Shown: positions 1 to 8,882 of the stretch, piece after piece
Numbering within the stretch: position 1 is the stretch's first letter
Layout of the letters: every line of letters starts with the position of its first letter
Source: Flammeovirgaceae bacterium SG7u.111
Lineage (GTDB): Bacteria > Bacteroidota > Bacteroidia > Cytophagales > Flammeovirgaceae
DNA: 64,000 bases
Direction of reading: 5' to 3'
NCBI GenBank assembly: GCA_034044135.1
Contig: CP139021.1
Span: 2,185,635 to 2,249,634 of the forward strand
Translations under genes and position numbers: made by a program
Notes under the pieces: generated by a model
What the model saw: the letters and a program-made list of their open reading frames with translations, nothing else
Told to the model about the DNA's origin: nothing
The model's database searches: none

Positions 1-510
1 ATTGAAGAAAACATAGCCAAAACCAAAGAAGTAGTTGACTATGCAGCATCTGCCAACGTGGTGGTGGAAGCTGAGATTGGTAAGATTATGGGAAGAGACG
101 TCATCGTAAATTCTCCTGACGACTTTTTGGCAAGTGTAGAGGATGTGGTGAACTTGTATGAAACAACTAAGGCAGATATCATTGCCGTAGGAATTGGAAC
201 TGCGCATGGTTTTACTCCAGAAGAACCAAAAATCTACTTCGACCGTTTGAAGGAAATTTCATTGGCTATTCCCGCTCCATTGGTGTTGCATGGAGGCACA
301 GGCATTCCCGATGCAGACATACAGAAGTCTATCACCATGGGGATTGCTAAGATCAACATAGGGACGATTGTTCACTCGACGTATATGAAGTTTGCGAAGC
401 AGGAAATTGATAAAGCTGGGGCGGGAGCCTATCCTCCATTTATCATGAAAGAAGTGCTTCCAGAAATCAAAAAAGTGGTTGCCGACCGATTGAAAGCGGT
501 AAATGTTTAA
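1..510 (+). CDS. class II (zinc) ketose-bisphosphate aldolase, 3' part
   Basis: The gene is cut by the window start and open from base 1; 169 residues of the C-terminal part are visible. Class II aldolases cleave fructose- or tagatose-1,6-bisphosphate into two triose phosphates in the cytoplasm using zinc. Seen: VEAEIGKI near the start, the AVGIGTAHG strand, and LHGGTGIPDADIQ followed by GIAKINIGT, which carry the zinc-binding His and the phosphate-binding loop of this family. The C-terminus is complete, ending at TAA. The substrate cannot be settled from this fragment: a glycolytic Fba or a GatY/KbaY-like sugar aldolase would both fit. A short GC stem followed by a T-run near 540-573 may end the transcript, but the pairing is poor. 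Confidence 0.88.
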   Translation: MEENIAKTKEVVDYAASANVVVEAEIGKIMGRDVIVNSPDDFLASVEDVVNLYETTKADIIAVGIGTAHGFTPEEPKIYFDRLKEISLAIPAPLVLHGGTGIPDADIQKSITMGIAKINIGTIVHSTYMKFAKQEIDKAGAGAYPPFIMKEVLPEIKKVVADRLKAVNV

Positions 511-689
511 TAAGCGCAAAGTTAAACTTTTCCCACCTCCTCAGGGCTATTCGTCAGTTTTGGGGAGTTTTTTCTTCCTAATCGGTTACTTGCCCCCTAC
601 GCTAAGCCTTCGTTAACTTTCTATGAACCCCAATTGGGTTGTATCCATCTTTTGTATTTTTCGCTCCCAAACGAAACCAACACGAAAAG

Positions 690-2042
690 ATGCCCCAAAA
701 AGTTTCTAACGAACAAGGTGATAACAACGTAACACCATTAAGAAAAGAATATAGAAATCAACTTAGCGATGCAACGTTAAAAGTTCTGGAAGAAGACGAA
801 AAATACTTCTTGCACCAAGCGCTGTCCACTCCTGTGATGAATGTGCTGACCAAGACCGAAGGGGCTCGAATTACAGACTTAGATGGAAATTCCTACCTCG
901 ACCTACATGGAAATGGGGTGCACAATGCCGGGTTTAGTAACCCAAAAGTGATAGAAGCGGTCATTAAGCAACTACAAGGCCATTTGGCTTTTACTCCCCG
1001 CCGATATACCAATATTCCCGCTATTGAGCTAGCTAAAAAACTGGTGGAAATCACCCCAGAAGGGCTAGACAGGGTGCTTTTTTGCCCAGGTGGCTCAGAG
1101 GCCATTGAAATGGCAATTATGCTTGCCAAGCAAATTACGGGCAGATGGAAAACAGTTTCTTTTTGGGATGCTTACCATGGAACAGGGTTTCAGGCTTCGA
1201 GCATTTCTGGGGAAGAGCATTTTTTGGTCGGGAATGGCCCTATGGTTCCAGGAGCATTTCATGTTGAATTTCCCAATTATTACCGAAACCCTTGGGGCTA
1301 TACTAACCAAGAGCAAATTGACCGGGAATACCTTCGCCAGCTCGCAACTATTTTAAAAAGAAATCCGGATGTAGCAGCTATTATAGCCGAACCCATTTCG
1401 GCTACGCCAGTAGTCCCATCCCAATTTTACTGGCAAGAAATAAGAAGGATGTGCGATGAATACGGGATCTTCTTGATTTTTGACGAGATAATTGAAGGCT
1501 TCGGGCGAACAGGAAAAATGTTTGCCAGCGAGCATTTTGTCACGCCTGATGTGTTGGTGTTGGGCAAATCGCTAGGCGGAGGACTGGTGCCTTTTGCCGG
1601 CATAGTCACCAAAGAAAAGTACAATGTGTTGCAGCACCGCTCTATTGGTCACTTTACTCATGAGAAAAACCCGCTTTGCTCTGCTGCTGGTCTGGCGGAG
1701 ATCGAGTACATACGGGAACATGGCTTGGTAAGAAATGCAGCTGAATTGGGCGATTACCTAATGGCTAAATTGATTGAGCTAAAAGAAGAGTTTTCGATAA
1801 TAGGAAACGTGGCGGGGAAAGGCTTTCACATTGGGGTGGATTTGGTAAAAGATAGGAGTACGAAAGAAAGAGCTGTGGAAGAAGCGGAGCAGATTATGTA
1901 TTACTGTATGGATAAGGGTTTGGCTTTTAAGATTATAGAAGGAAATATAATTACTATGCGTCCTGCGCTTATTCTTTCTAAAGACGATTGTGATTTTATC
2001 ATTGCCACACTGAGAGATGCGTTTGAGAAATTTGTGGTTTAG
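690..2042 (+). CDS. class III PLP-dependent aminotransferase-family enzyme (PbfA-like)
   Basis: A full-length fold-type I PLP enzyme of about 450 residues. Seen: the cofactor phosphate loop FCPGGSEAIEMA, the aromatic stacking segment WDAYHG, the Asp that holds the pyridine nitrogen in FLIFDEIIEGFGRTG, and the Schiff-base Lys about residue 293 in LGKSLGGG. By memory, the N-terminal stretch (ALSTPVMN, LDLHGNGVHNAGF, FTPRRYTNIPAI) resembles (R)-1-hydroxy-2-aminoethylphosphonate ammonia-lyase (PbfA) more than ordinary omega-transaminases; this is a resemblance only, and no other phosphonate gene is nearby. Start: the reading frame extends upstream to a TTG at 639, but the first ATG, at 690, aligns with the expected N-terminus. 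Transcribed alone. Confidence 0.82.
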   Translation: MPQKVSNEQGDNNVTPLRKEYRNQLSDATLKVLEEDEKYFLHQALSTPVMNVLTKTEGARITDLDGNSYLDLHGNGVHNAGFSNPKVIEAVIKQLQGHLAFTPRRYTNIPAIELAKKLVEITPEGLDRVLFCPGGSEAIEMAIMLAKQITGRWKTVSFWDAYHGTGFQASSISGEEHFLVGNGPMVPGAFHVEFPNYYRNPWGYTNQEQIDREYLRQLATILKRNPDVAAIIAEPISATPVVPSQFYWQEIRRMCDEYGIFLIFDEIIEGFGRTGKMFASEHFVTPDVLVLGKSLGGGLVPFAGIVTKEKYNVLQHRSIGHFTHEKNPLCSAAGLAEIEYIREHGLVRNAAELGDYLMAKLIELKEEFSIIGNVAGKGFHIGVDLVKDRSTKERAVEEAEQIMYYCMDKGLAFKIIEGNIITMRPALILSKDDCDFIIATLRDAFEKFVV

Positions 2043-2143
2043 CTAAAGTTTTGTTCTTGGGCGAAGTGGATTTTTAAACAGCATTTTGTTTTTTAGATTT
2101 TTATCAGCTTTTTTCGAGAATAAAAAACATAGCTATAAGACCC

Positions 2144-2656
2144 ATGAAACGATCAGACATCCAGAATATGCCCCAGTTTTTTGACCGATACATTTTGAAG
2201 GTCGATGATATTGAACTGCTAGAAGGCTTGGAAAATTCCCTCACTTGGTTTGATGAGAGATTGGAGCAAATCACAGCGGTACAAGATAAAATTTATGCGC
2301 CGGGCAAGTGGACTCCAAAAAATATCATCCAGCATATTTCAGACAATGAGCGCATTCAAGCCACCCGTGCCATGCGGTTTATGCGGAATGACAAAACAGT
2401 GTTGCCGGGCTACGATGAGCAGCTGCTGGGAGGCAACACCAATGCAGATAACTTGCCTTTAGAAGCAATTATTGAAGAGTTTAAAGAGTTGAGGAAAGCG
2501 AGTATCACCCTTTTCAAAAACAGTTCGGATGAAATGCTAATGAGAACAGGAATTTGCTACAATGTAGAAATTTCGGCACTTGCACTAGGGTTTATGCTCA
2601 TTGGGCACCAGATGCACCATCTACAGGTTATGGAGGAAAGGTATTTTTCATTGTAA
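2144..2656 (+). CDS. DinB-family (DinB_2) putative metal-dependent protein
   Basis: 170 residues, the usual length for DinB/YfiT-like four-helix-bundle proteins. Seen: PGKWTPKNIIQHISDNER (first metal-ligand His in helix 2) and GHQMHHLQVMEERY near the C-terminus (the further His ligands). Family members are cytoplasmic metal-binding enzymes; some are thiol S-transferases using bacillithiol or mycothiol, but most in Bacteroidota have no assigned reaction. No signal peptide or membrane helix. It sits alone, 100 bases after the aminotransferase gene and about 190 before the histidine kinase, so its substrate cannot be inferred from neighbours. Confidence 0.85.
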   Translation: MKRSDIQNMPQFFDRYILKVDDIELLEGLENSLTWFDERLEQITAVQDKIYAPGKWTPKNIIQHISDNERIQATRAMRFMRNDKTVLPGYDEQLLGGNTNADNLPLEAIIEEFKELRKASITLFKNSSDEMLMRTGICYNVEISALALGFMLIGHQMHHLQVMEERYFSL

Positions 2657-2791
2657 AACACTTGTTTTATTGCTATTATAAAAAATAATACCCTATTTGA
2701 TCCCAATAATTTCAAAGCAACTTGATCAAGTTTCGCTATCAATTCTACTAATTTATAGCTATATTCCCCACATTGTGACAAACTTATTATT

Positions 2792-2826
2792 ACAGATATG
2801 GCTGCCTTGTCGGTAGCCATATCTGT
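2792..2826 (+). other. strong hairpin upstream of the histidine kinase
   Basis: A 15-base stem (ACAGATATGGCTGCC / GGTAGCCATATCTGT) closes a 5-base loop, with a single G-T wobble. It lies 136 bases after the DinB-family stop and only 22 bases before the GTG start of the kinase. No T-run follows on the plus strand, so it is not a classical intrinsic terminator. It could be the 3' end of the DinB transcript or a leader structure for the kinase mRNA. Confidence 0.5.
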
Positions 2827-2848
2827 TAACTATTCTTAGAAAATAATA

Positions 2849-5476
2849 GTGGATAGCAAAAGTATTTATAAAAAAGAACATATTATTGCCAATAACATAT
2901 TGGATCATGGTTTTTTGATGGGTTCTGTATTGGGGATGCTTGGCGTTTTGGTTGCCTATGAGTATACGTTTGATGAGTTAAATATTAGGTTTGTTGCTGA
3001 TTTTACTATAGTAGTTGTATTCTTTTTCGTCTACCTTTTTAGGTCTAATATTGGTTTGAAAGTCAAAAGTGTACTTGGAATAGTTGGTATTTCAATTATC
3101 GCTTTTAGCGATATATATGTGCTGGGTCTTTCCTCTGAAAACATAATTCTTATTATAATCTTGCCTGTTTATGTATATCTAGTATATAGCTTGAGGCAAA
3201 CTGTTTTTGTATTTGCAGGCCTCTTGGTATGTTTTCTGGTACTGGGCTTTTTATTTGTCACAAATAGGGTAGAGTTGAGCAGTACAATTTTGGAGCGTAC
3301 AACGTCTGTTTTACCTTGGATTATCCATGCAATAATGCTCATTATTGTATCTGTTTTGGTTATCTATATTATCTATTATTATAAAAAACATTTTGGGGTT
3401 TTAATAGATGAATTGAAAAAGACTAATAATGCTCTTGCGAGTAGTGAGCAGACTTACCGAGAGATTTTTAATGCCTCTACAGACCAGATTTCCATTCACG
3501 ATCTTGAGGGGAATATATTAGATGCAAATCCAACCATGCTCAAAACATTTGGCTACGAATTTCATGAAATTAAAGAAGGAGGTTTGAAGAGTTTGAGCAA
3601 TGAAGAAGTTAGAGACGCAGCAGCAAAAGTTAAGCAAATAACGGAAAAAGTAAAAAAATACAAGGAGTGTAGTTTCGAATGGCAAGCAAAAACAAAAGAA
3701 GGGAAGGGTATTTGGCTGGATATAACGTTGAAAATTGTCACTCTTCTTGGTGAAGAAAGGATCTTGGCTATAGGAAGGGATAATACTGACAAAAAAGCAG
3801 CAGAGGAAGAATTAATTGCCACAAAAAACATTTTAGAGGCAGCGATTGCACAGTCGCCTTCGGGAATTTTGATAGCCGATGCGCCAAATGTTTCTATCAG
3901 GATAGCCAATAAAGCTGCCTTCGGAATTCGTGGGGGAGATGACAGAACCCTAACAAGCATTGAGGTGAACGAGCATGCTCAGAGGTGGCAAACTCACTTA
4001 CCTGATGGTAGTCCTTATCCACCTGAAAAACTTCCGCTTTCTCGGGCAGTGCTTGAGGGGATAACAACCAAAGGGGAAGAGTTGATCATAGTAGATGAGG
4101 TCGGTAATGAGCATTGGATAAATGCAAATGCGAGCCCTATTTATAACGATAAGCAAAAGATTACAGGCGGTGTAGTGGTCTTTCATGACATTACTGAATA
4201 TAAACTTACTCAGCAAGCTTTGGCAGAAAGCGAAACGCGCTTCAGAACCCTAGCGGAAAATGTGCCAGGAACCATTTATCTCTGCAAAAATGATGAGAGA
4301 TACAGCATGATTTATCTCAACAATGAGATTGAAGCGCTTACTGGATACCCTAAAAAGGACTTTTTGGAAGGTAATATCAGTTTCTTTGATTTGTACCATC
4401 CTGATGATGTAGCTCACTTGGTTGCCGATGTTGAGAAAGCGATAGATGCTAAAGATCCGTACCATCTTATTTATAGGATAAAACATAAAAATGGCAAGTG
4501 GGTGTGGGTAGAAGAATATGGCGATGGAATATTTGAAGGAGATGAGCTAATATATTTGGAAGGTTTTTTTATTGATATAACGGAAAAGAAAAAAGCAGAA
4601 CTGGAACTTGAAAAGTATAAGAACAACCTTGAGTTATTAGTAAAAGAGCGGACGGAAGAATTGGAAACAATGAATGAGGAAGTCAATGCTACTAATGAGG
4701 AGCTTTACATCAAGAATGACCTTATTCATGAGCAAAATGCAGAATTGAAAACTGCATTTGACGAATTGAAAAAAACACAAGCCCAACTGCTGCAAGTAGA
4801 AAAAATGGCTTCTTTGGGTATCCTTACGGCTGGTGTAGCCCATGAGATAAACAATCCGCTAAATTATATACATGGGGGCTATCTGGGATTGAAGAAGTAT
4901 TTTGAAGAACAAGGTCATGAGAATAAGAATATCCCCATTCTTCTGAATAGTATAAGGACTGGCGTGGAAAGGGCTTCGGATATAGTGAAAGGTTTGAGCC
5001 AATTTAGTAGAAGCAACGAGGCTTTTAACGAAAACTGTGATATCCATTCTATCATTAATAATTGCCTGATCATGCTGCAAAATCGTTTGAAAAATAGCAT
5101 TGTAGTAACAAAAGAATTTGCAGGTGAGGACTTGATAGTAAAGGGAAATGTAGGAAAACTTCACCAAGTTTTTATAAACTTGCTTACTAATTCTAGTCAA
5201 GCAATAGAGTTGGGCGGAGAAATAAAAATATGGACAAAAGTGATTGAAAATATGGCTGTAATTGAAATAGCAGATACAGGTAAGGGGATAAGGGATGATA
5301 ACTTATCCAAAATAACTGATCCTTTTTTTACTACAAAAGCACCAGGCAAAGGGACGGGGCTTGGTTTGTCTATTTCTTACTCAATTGTCCAAGAACACCA
5401 TGGGCAAATTGAGTTTGAGTCGGAGTTTGGTGTGGGCACAAAAGTAAAATTGTCTTTTCCACTCAAAAATGAGTAA
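2849..5476 (+). CDS. membrane-bound multi-PAS sensor histidine kinase
   Basis: 875 residues from a GTG start, which lies just after the hairpin at 2792-2826; no good ATG lies nearby. Layout: about six membrane helices in residues 15-185, three PAS domains (about 205-320, 325-455, 460-590), a coiled coil rich in Glu and Asn (590-645), then the kinase core. Catalytic signs: H-box VAHEINNPLNY with the phosphorylated His about residue 665, N-box NLLTNSSQAI, G1 ADTGKGI, F-box DPFFTTK and G2 GTGLGLSIS. There is no receiver domain and no response regulator beside it, so it is an orphan or acts on a distant partner. The isochorismatase-like gene follows 39 bases later and may be co-transcribed. Confidence 0.92.
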   Translation: MDSKSIYKKEHIIANNILDHGFLMGSVLGMLGVLVAYEYTFDELNIRFVADFTIVVVFFFVYLFRSNIGLKVKSVLGIVGISIIAFSDIYVLGLSSENIILIIILPVYVYLVYSLRQTVFVFAGLLVCFLVLGFLFVTNRVELSSTILERTTSVLPWIIHAIMLIIVSVLVIYIIYYYKKHFGVLIDELKKTNNALASSEQTYREIFNASTDQISIHDLEGNILDANPTMLKTFGYEFHEIKEGGLKSLSNEEVRDAAAKVKQITEKVKKYKECSFEWQAKTKEGKGIWLDITLKIVTLLGEERILAIGRDNTDKKAAEEELIATKNILEAAIAQSPSGILIADAPNVSIRIANKAAFGIRGGDDRTLTSIEVNEHAQRWQTHLPDGSPYPPEKLPLSRAVLEGITTKGEELIIVDEVGNEHWINANASPIYNDKQKITGGVVVFHDITEYKLTQQALAESETRFRTLAENVPGTIYLCKNDERYSMIYLNNEIEALTGYPKKDFLEGNISFFDLYHPDDVAHLVADVEKAIDAKDPYHLIYRIKHKNGKWVWVEEYGDGIFEGDELIYLEGFFIDITEKKKAELELEKYKNNLELLVKERTEELETMNEEVNATNEELYIKNDLIHEQNAELKTAFDELKKTQAQLLQVEKMASLGILTAGVAHEINNPLNYIHGGYLGLKKYFEEQGHENKNIPILLNSIRTGVERASDIVKGLSQFSRSNEAFNENCDIHSIINNCLIMLQNRLKNSIVVTKEFAGEDLIVKGNVGKLHQVFINLLTNSSQAIELGGEIKIWTKVIENMAVIEIADTGKGIRDDNLSKITDPFFTTKAPGKGTGLGLSISYSIVQEHHGQIEFESEFGVGTKVKLSFPLKNE

Positions 5477-5515
5477 GGAAGGAGTAACAAACGGAAACTA
5501 GCTAAAGAATTTTTT

Positions 5516-6085
5516 ATGAGTTTTAAAGAGAAAACTGCCCTGCTTTTGGTAGATATCCAACAGGGTTTTGATGATATTGCCTATTGGGGAGGGCACAGAA
5601 ATAACCTCGATGCTGAGGAAAATGCGGGTAAGATTCTTGGACTTTGGAGATCGAAAGGAATGCCGGTTTTCCACATAAAGCATTGTTCTACCAACCCTGA
5701 GTCCAAATTAGCAAAGGGCTTGAAAGGAAATGAAATTCAAGATATAGTGAAGCCCTTGGCAACTGAACCTATATTAGAAAAAAGTGTGAATAGTGGCTTT
5801 ATAGGAACAGGTTTGAAAGAGCGTTTGGATAAAGAGGGAATAGATTCGGTGGTGATTGTGGGGCTTACAACAGACCACTGCATTTCCACCACTACAAGAA
5901 TGGCTGCAAACCTAGGGTTTACAACTTACCTCGTTTCCGATGCTACTGCCACTTTCGATAAAGTTGGTCCTAACGGCGAGAAGTATTCGGCGGAACTCAT
6001 TCATGAAACCGCAATTGCCAGTTTGCATGAAGAGTTTGCTACTATTCTGAATACAGAAAAGTTGATGGATATTCTTGCAAAGTAG
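5516..6085 (+). CDS. isochorismatase-family cysteine hydrolase
   Basis: 189 residues, standard for the family. The catalytic triad is visible: Asp about residue 13 (ALLLVDIQ), Lys in EPILEKSVNSGF, and the nucleophile Cys about residue 122 in TTDHCISTTTRMA, with the cis-peptide-type turn just before it (VIVGLTTDHC). Members hydrolyse amide or enol-ether bonds in small cytoplasmic metabolites (nicotinamide, isochorismate, ureido acids); the substrate here is not determinable. It begins 39 bases after the histidine kinase and probably shares its mRNA. It runs tail to tail with the barrel/anti-sigma gene, only 7 bases separating the stop codons. Confidence 0.87.
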   Translation: MSFKEKTALLLVDIQQGFDDIAYWGGHRNNLDAEENAGKILGLWRSKGMPVFHIKHCSTNPESKLAKGLKGNEIQDIVKPLATEPILEKSVNSGFIGTGLKERLDKEGIDSVVIVGLTTDHCISTTTRMAANLGFTTYLVSDATATFDKVGPNGEKYSAELIHETAIASLHEEFATILNTEKLMDILAK

Positions 6086-6092
6086 TTGTTGC

Positions 6093-7697
6093 TTACTCAA
6101 AATGATACCTGAACACCATTCCCAAGCCATAGCTGCTCGGGTTGCTATTGAACCCAGCATTAGATTTGCTAAATGAGTTGAGGAACTTACGGTAATTAGC
6201 TGATAGTGAGAAACTGTAATGTTTGTCTAACATGTAGTTGATCTCGTTGCCAATCACCCCGCTGAGCATCACCCTGTTAAAGGGGGAATCATTGCCTGCT
6301 CTCATTTCCACTCTATTGAGTTGGTCATTTTTATCGCTGATCTCATTTCTTAGGAAGAAATCTGTGCTCATTCCTGCTTTAAAAATGAGGTTGAATTTCT
6401 GAATACCGATTACATAACCCGCCGTCATCGGGATGGATGCAAACTCAAATGAGTTAGTGATTTCGTGCTCTTCTCCCGTATGATAAAGCTTAGGGTTAGA
6501 AATATCAGCTGTAAGCTCAGGTCTTTCATTTTGGATGGTAAGGGGCAAATTATTATTAAGCTCTCCATCAGAAACGGTAGCCGTAGTTGCCGTAGTGGTG
6601 TTGTAGTTTGAATAATTCACTCCACCTTCAATCATCCAATGTTCCGATACTTTCATACCGACATTTATGCCATAGGTAAAAGATGCTTGAGGACTGTTTT
6701 CAACGCCCATTTCACTTTGACTTACTCTATTGTTTACAGCCATGTTTTCATAGCCATCGTTGTTATATACCCCGTTGGCTTTATTTCCACCATCAAAAGC
6801 CAAATAATTGTTGCTAGCAACAGTAGCTTTGCTAAAGTTCGGATTGAAAAAGTCTGAGTTGAGGTTCACATTGGCAAAGAAACTGTTGCCCGTATTTTTT
6901 ACTTTTTTAGAGCGAACTTCAGGTCTGTTATACCACATTTTACTCTCATCAATGTGCATATGACCGTATTCTACGTCCCTTACTTCTTGCAAAGCAATTC
7001 CTTTTGATTCAACCACAAAGTCATCATCTTGTGCAAATGCCAGAACAGAGGTTGAGGCTGCAAGTGGGTTGATGGTTTCGGTATTTTCGTCGTTTTCAGT
7101 TGCAGCTATAGAATTGATTCCAACTACACCTGTTCCCCTGTTAGCTTGTCGGCTATAAACAGATGTTGTTGCCGCGGCCAGCTCTTGATCTTTTTGTGTG
7201 GGAAAGTTTCCATTTGCAGTTGTAGGAGCTCCATTTGAGCCATTTCCTACAGAGTTGCTAGCTGCTGTAGTGTTGTGTTTTTGTTCTAAAGCAAGTAATG
7301 AAGCTTGTTGTTGCCCATCTTCCGATGAAATATTTTCTGGATTTTCGGCAGGCAAAGCTGTTTCCTTTTGCAAACCTTCTACTGTTTGGTTCTCAGTAGG
7401 TTGGTTAACAATTAATTCCTCTGGTTGAAGCTCGATATCTTGGCTTTTGGTGTATTCAGGTTGGATGTTTCCAAATTGATAGTAAGCAGCCAAGCCTGCA
7501 AGGCTCAAGAATAGCAGCACAGCCGCAGCGCTACGGTAAAAAATATAGTATTTTTTAAAGCGCATAGCCTCCGCTTTGTTTAGGTTGCTATCCACAGCAT
7601 CCCATACACTTTTTGGGGGAACCATTTCAGCACCCTCTAAAGCTTCCCGCCATTGTTCATCGAAATCCGATCTAAAATTTTTCTCTGAACTGTTCAT
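6093..7697 (-). CDS. anti-sigma-like membrane protein with C-terminal outer-membrane-barrel domain
   Basis: 534 residues. N-terminus (1-45): a short cytoplasmic segment with DFDEQWREALEGAE and VWDAVDSNLN, as in Bacteroidota anti-sigma proteins; a single membrane helix about 51-70; a long Gln/Glu/Asn/Thr/Ala-rich linker (about 75-260); then alternating-residue beta strands ending in GLGMVFRYHFE, with a penultimate Phe as in outer-membrane barrels. The start overlaps the end of the ECF sigma gene by 26 bases, indicating translational coupling. Inferred role: binds the sigma factor in the cytoplasm and senses the envelope. The same chain carrying an inner-membrane helix and a barrel-like end is topologically odd but recurs in this phylum. 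The barrel assignment is by strand pattern, not by a named family. Confidence 0.75.
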   Translation of the reverse strand: MNSSEKNFRSDFDEQWREALEGAEMVPPKSVWDAVDSNLNKAEAMRFKKYYIFYRSAAAVLLFLSLAGLAAYYQFGNIQPEYTKSQDIELQPEELIVNQPTENQTVEGLQKETALPAENPENISSEDGQQQASLLALEQKHNTTAASNSVGNGSNGAPTTANGNFPTQKDQELAAATTSVYSRQANRGTGVVGINSIAATENDENTETINPLAASTSVLAFAQDDDFVVESKGIALQEVRDVEYGHMHIDESKMWYNRPEVRSKKVKNTGNSFFANVNLNSDFFNPNFSKATVASNNYLAFDGGNKANGVYNNDGYENMAVNNRVSQSEMGVENSPQASFTYGINVGMKVSEHWMIEGGVNYSNYNTTTATTATVSDGELNNNLPLTIQNERPELTADISNPKLYHTGEEHEITNSFEFASIPMTAGYVIGIQKFNLIFKAGMSTDFFLRNEISDKNDQLNRVEMRAGNDSPFNRVMLSGVIGNEINYMLDKHYSFSLSANYRKFLNSFSKSNAGFNSNPSSYGLGMVFRYHFE

Positions 7698-8250
7698 ATT
7701 GAATTTTCTCCGAATCTATAATCTTATCTTTCAGAAGGCTTTTTGCCCTAGCATATTGGGATTTTGAAGTCCCTACGCTAATGCCTAGCATTTCGGCAAT
7801 TTCCTTGTGCTGATACCCTTCGATTGCATACAGGTTAAAAATCACCCTGCACCCGTCGGGCAAGGTTTGTAGTAACTTCAGCAAATCTTTTAGTTGGAAA
7901 CTGGATAGGGTAGATTCCTTTTCAGCAAGTCCATGAAGGTCTTGCACATCCACCATCGGATATAGATATAATTTACTTCTTTGGTAGTTTAGCGCGGTAT
8001 TGATTACTATCCGTTTTATCCAATAATAGAGGCTCGATTCTTTTCTAAAAGTTTTAATGTTCTTAAAAATCTTTATGAAAGCCTCTTGAAGAATATCATC
8101 TGCATCTTCTGAGTTTTTGGCATAACGCATGCACACAGGATACATCTTTTTGCTATACTCTTCAAAAAGATGCTTTTGAGCTTTTCGCTCTCCTTTGCAA
8201 CAGCCTTTTATTATCTCGTTTTCGTCGTGCATGTTCTTAAAAACTGCCAT
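7672..8250 (-). CDS. ECF-type RNA polymerase sigma factor
   Basis: 192 residues with only regions sigma-2 and sigma-4. Region 2 (about 22-95): LFEEYSKKMYPVCMRYAKN, then DADDILQEAFIKIFKN, the core-binding and -10 recognition helix; region 4 (about 128-185): LPDGCRVIFNLYAIEGYQHKEIA and the HTH ISVGTSKSQYARAKSLL. It directs RNA polymerase to envelope or stress genes in this kind of sigma/anti-sigma pair. The alternative start at 8232 (MHDENE) would drop six residues; the upstream ATG is kept. It leads a two-gene operon with the anti-sigma/barrel gene, overlapping it by 26 bases. Confidence 0.93.
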   Translation of the reverse strand: MAVFKNMHDENEIIKGCCKGERKAQKHLFEEYSKKMYPVCMRYAKNSEDADDILQEAFIKIFKNIKTFRKESSLYYWIKRIVINTALNYQRSKLYLYPMVDVQDLHGLAEKESTLSSFQLKDLLKLLQTLPDGCRVIFNLYAIEGYQHKEIAEMLGISVGTSKSQYARAKSLLKDKIIDSEKIQYEQFREKF

Positions 8251-8459
8251 CCTTTAGGGAATGTTCCCAAGCCTTATTTGTCTAAGCGCTATTCATCCCC
8301 AATTTGTCAGTTACTATTTTATCTTCTTTTGCGCGTATCATTATGACAACTAAAGCTGAAAAATGGTTGGCGTGGGTATAGAAAAAAGAAAAATATAGTG
8401 AAGGGGTATTATTATGGAGTGAAGAAAGAGGGATTTGGATATTATAAAGTTACTCACGC

Positions 8460-8816
8460 TTAGTTAAAATTCAATTTATGCATATAGATATTTGAAACTA
8501 TGAGCAACGCAAAGAAGAAAATTAATATCAATGAAATTCCTATTGAATCCTTATGTGCAATATGGGCAACAAAGGCGGTGATTAGAAATAAGCCAAACCC
8601 AGCATATGCCCACTCTTTCATTTGTGTTGGGATATTAGGGAGGAGTAAAACAATAACTCCAATAATTTTTAATACAGCTAATTCTATTCTGAAGAAATCG
8701 GGAAAACCAAGCTCTCTGACTCCCTCAATAGTTGCTTGGCTGAATATATAAGTAAATGCACTCCACAGCATCATTATAGAAAGTAGTGAGGTACTTGCCC
8801 AATAAATTATATTCAT
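8460..8816 (-). CDS. DoxX-like small membrane protein
   Basis: 118 residues from the ATG at 8816 (MNIIYWASTS); the frame runs upstream only to a TTG at 8846. Four membrane helices: about 4-24, 43-60, 67-87 and 91-110 of the ATG-started chain. The motif SATIEGVRELGFPDFFRIEL, then LKIIGVIVLLLP, is typical of DoxX-like/DUF4256-style proteins next to SDR or TetR genes. Its function is unknown; DoxX relatives are linked to redox and thiol stress. It lies 66 bases downstream of the SDR gene and is probably the last gene of the TetR-SDR-DoxX transcript. Confidence 0.78.
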   Translation of the reverse strand: MNIIYWASTSLLSIMMLWSAFTYIFSQATIEGVRELGFPDFFRIELAVLKIIGVIVLLLPNIPTQMKEWAYAGFGLFLITAFVAHIAHKDSIGISLILIFFFALLIVSNIYMHKLNFN

Positions 8817-8882
8817 TTTTCTTTGTTTTTGAATTGAAAAAGCCAATCTACATTTAAGTAGATTGGCATAAAAATGATTGAT

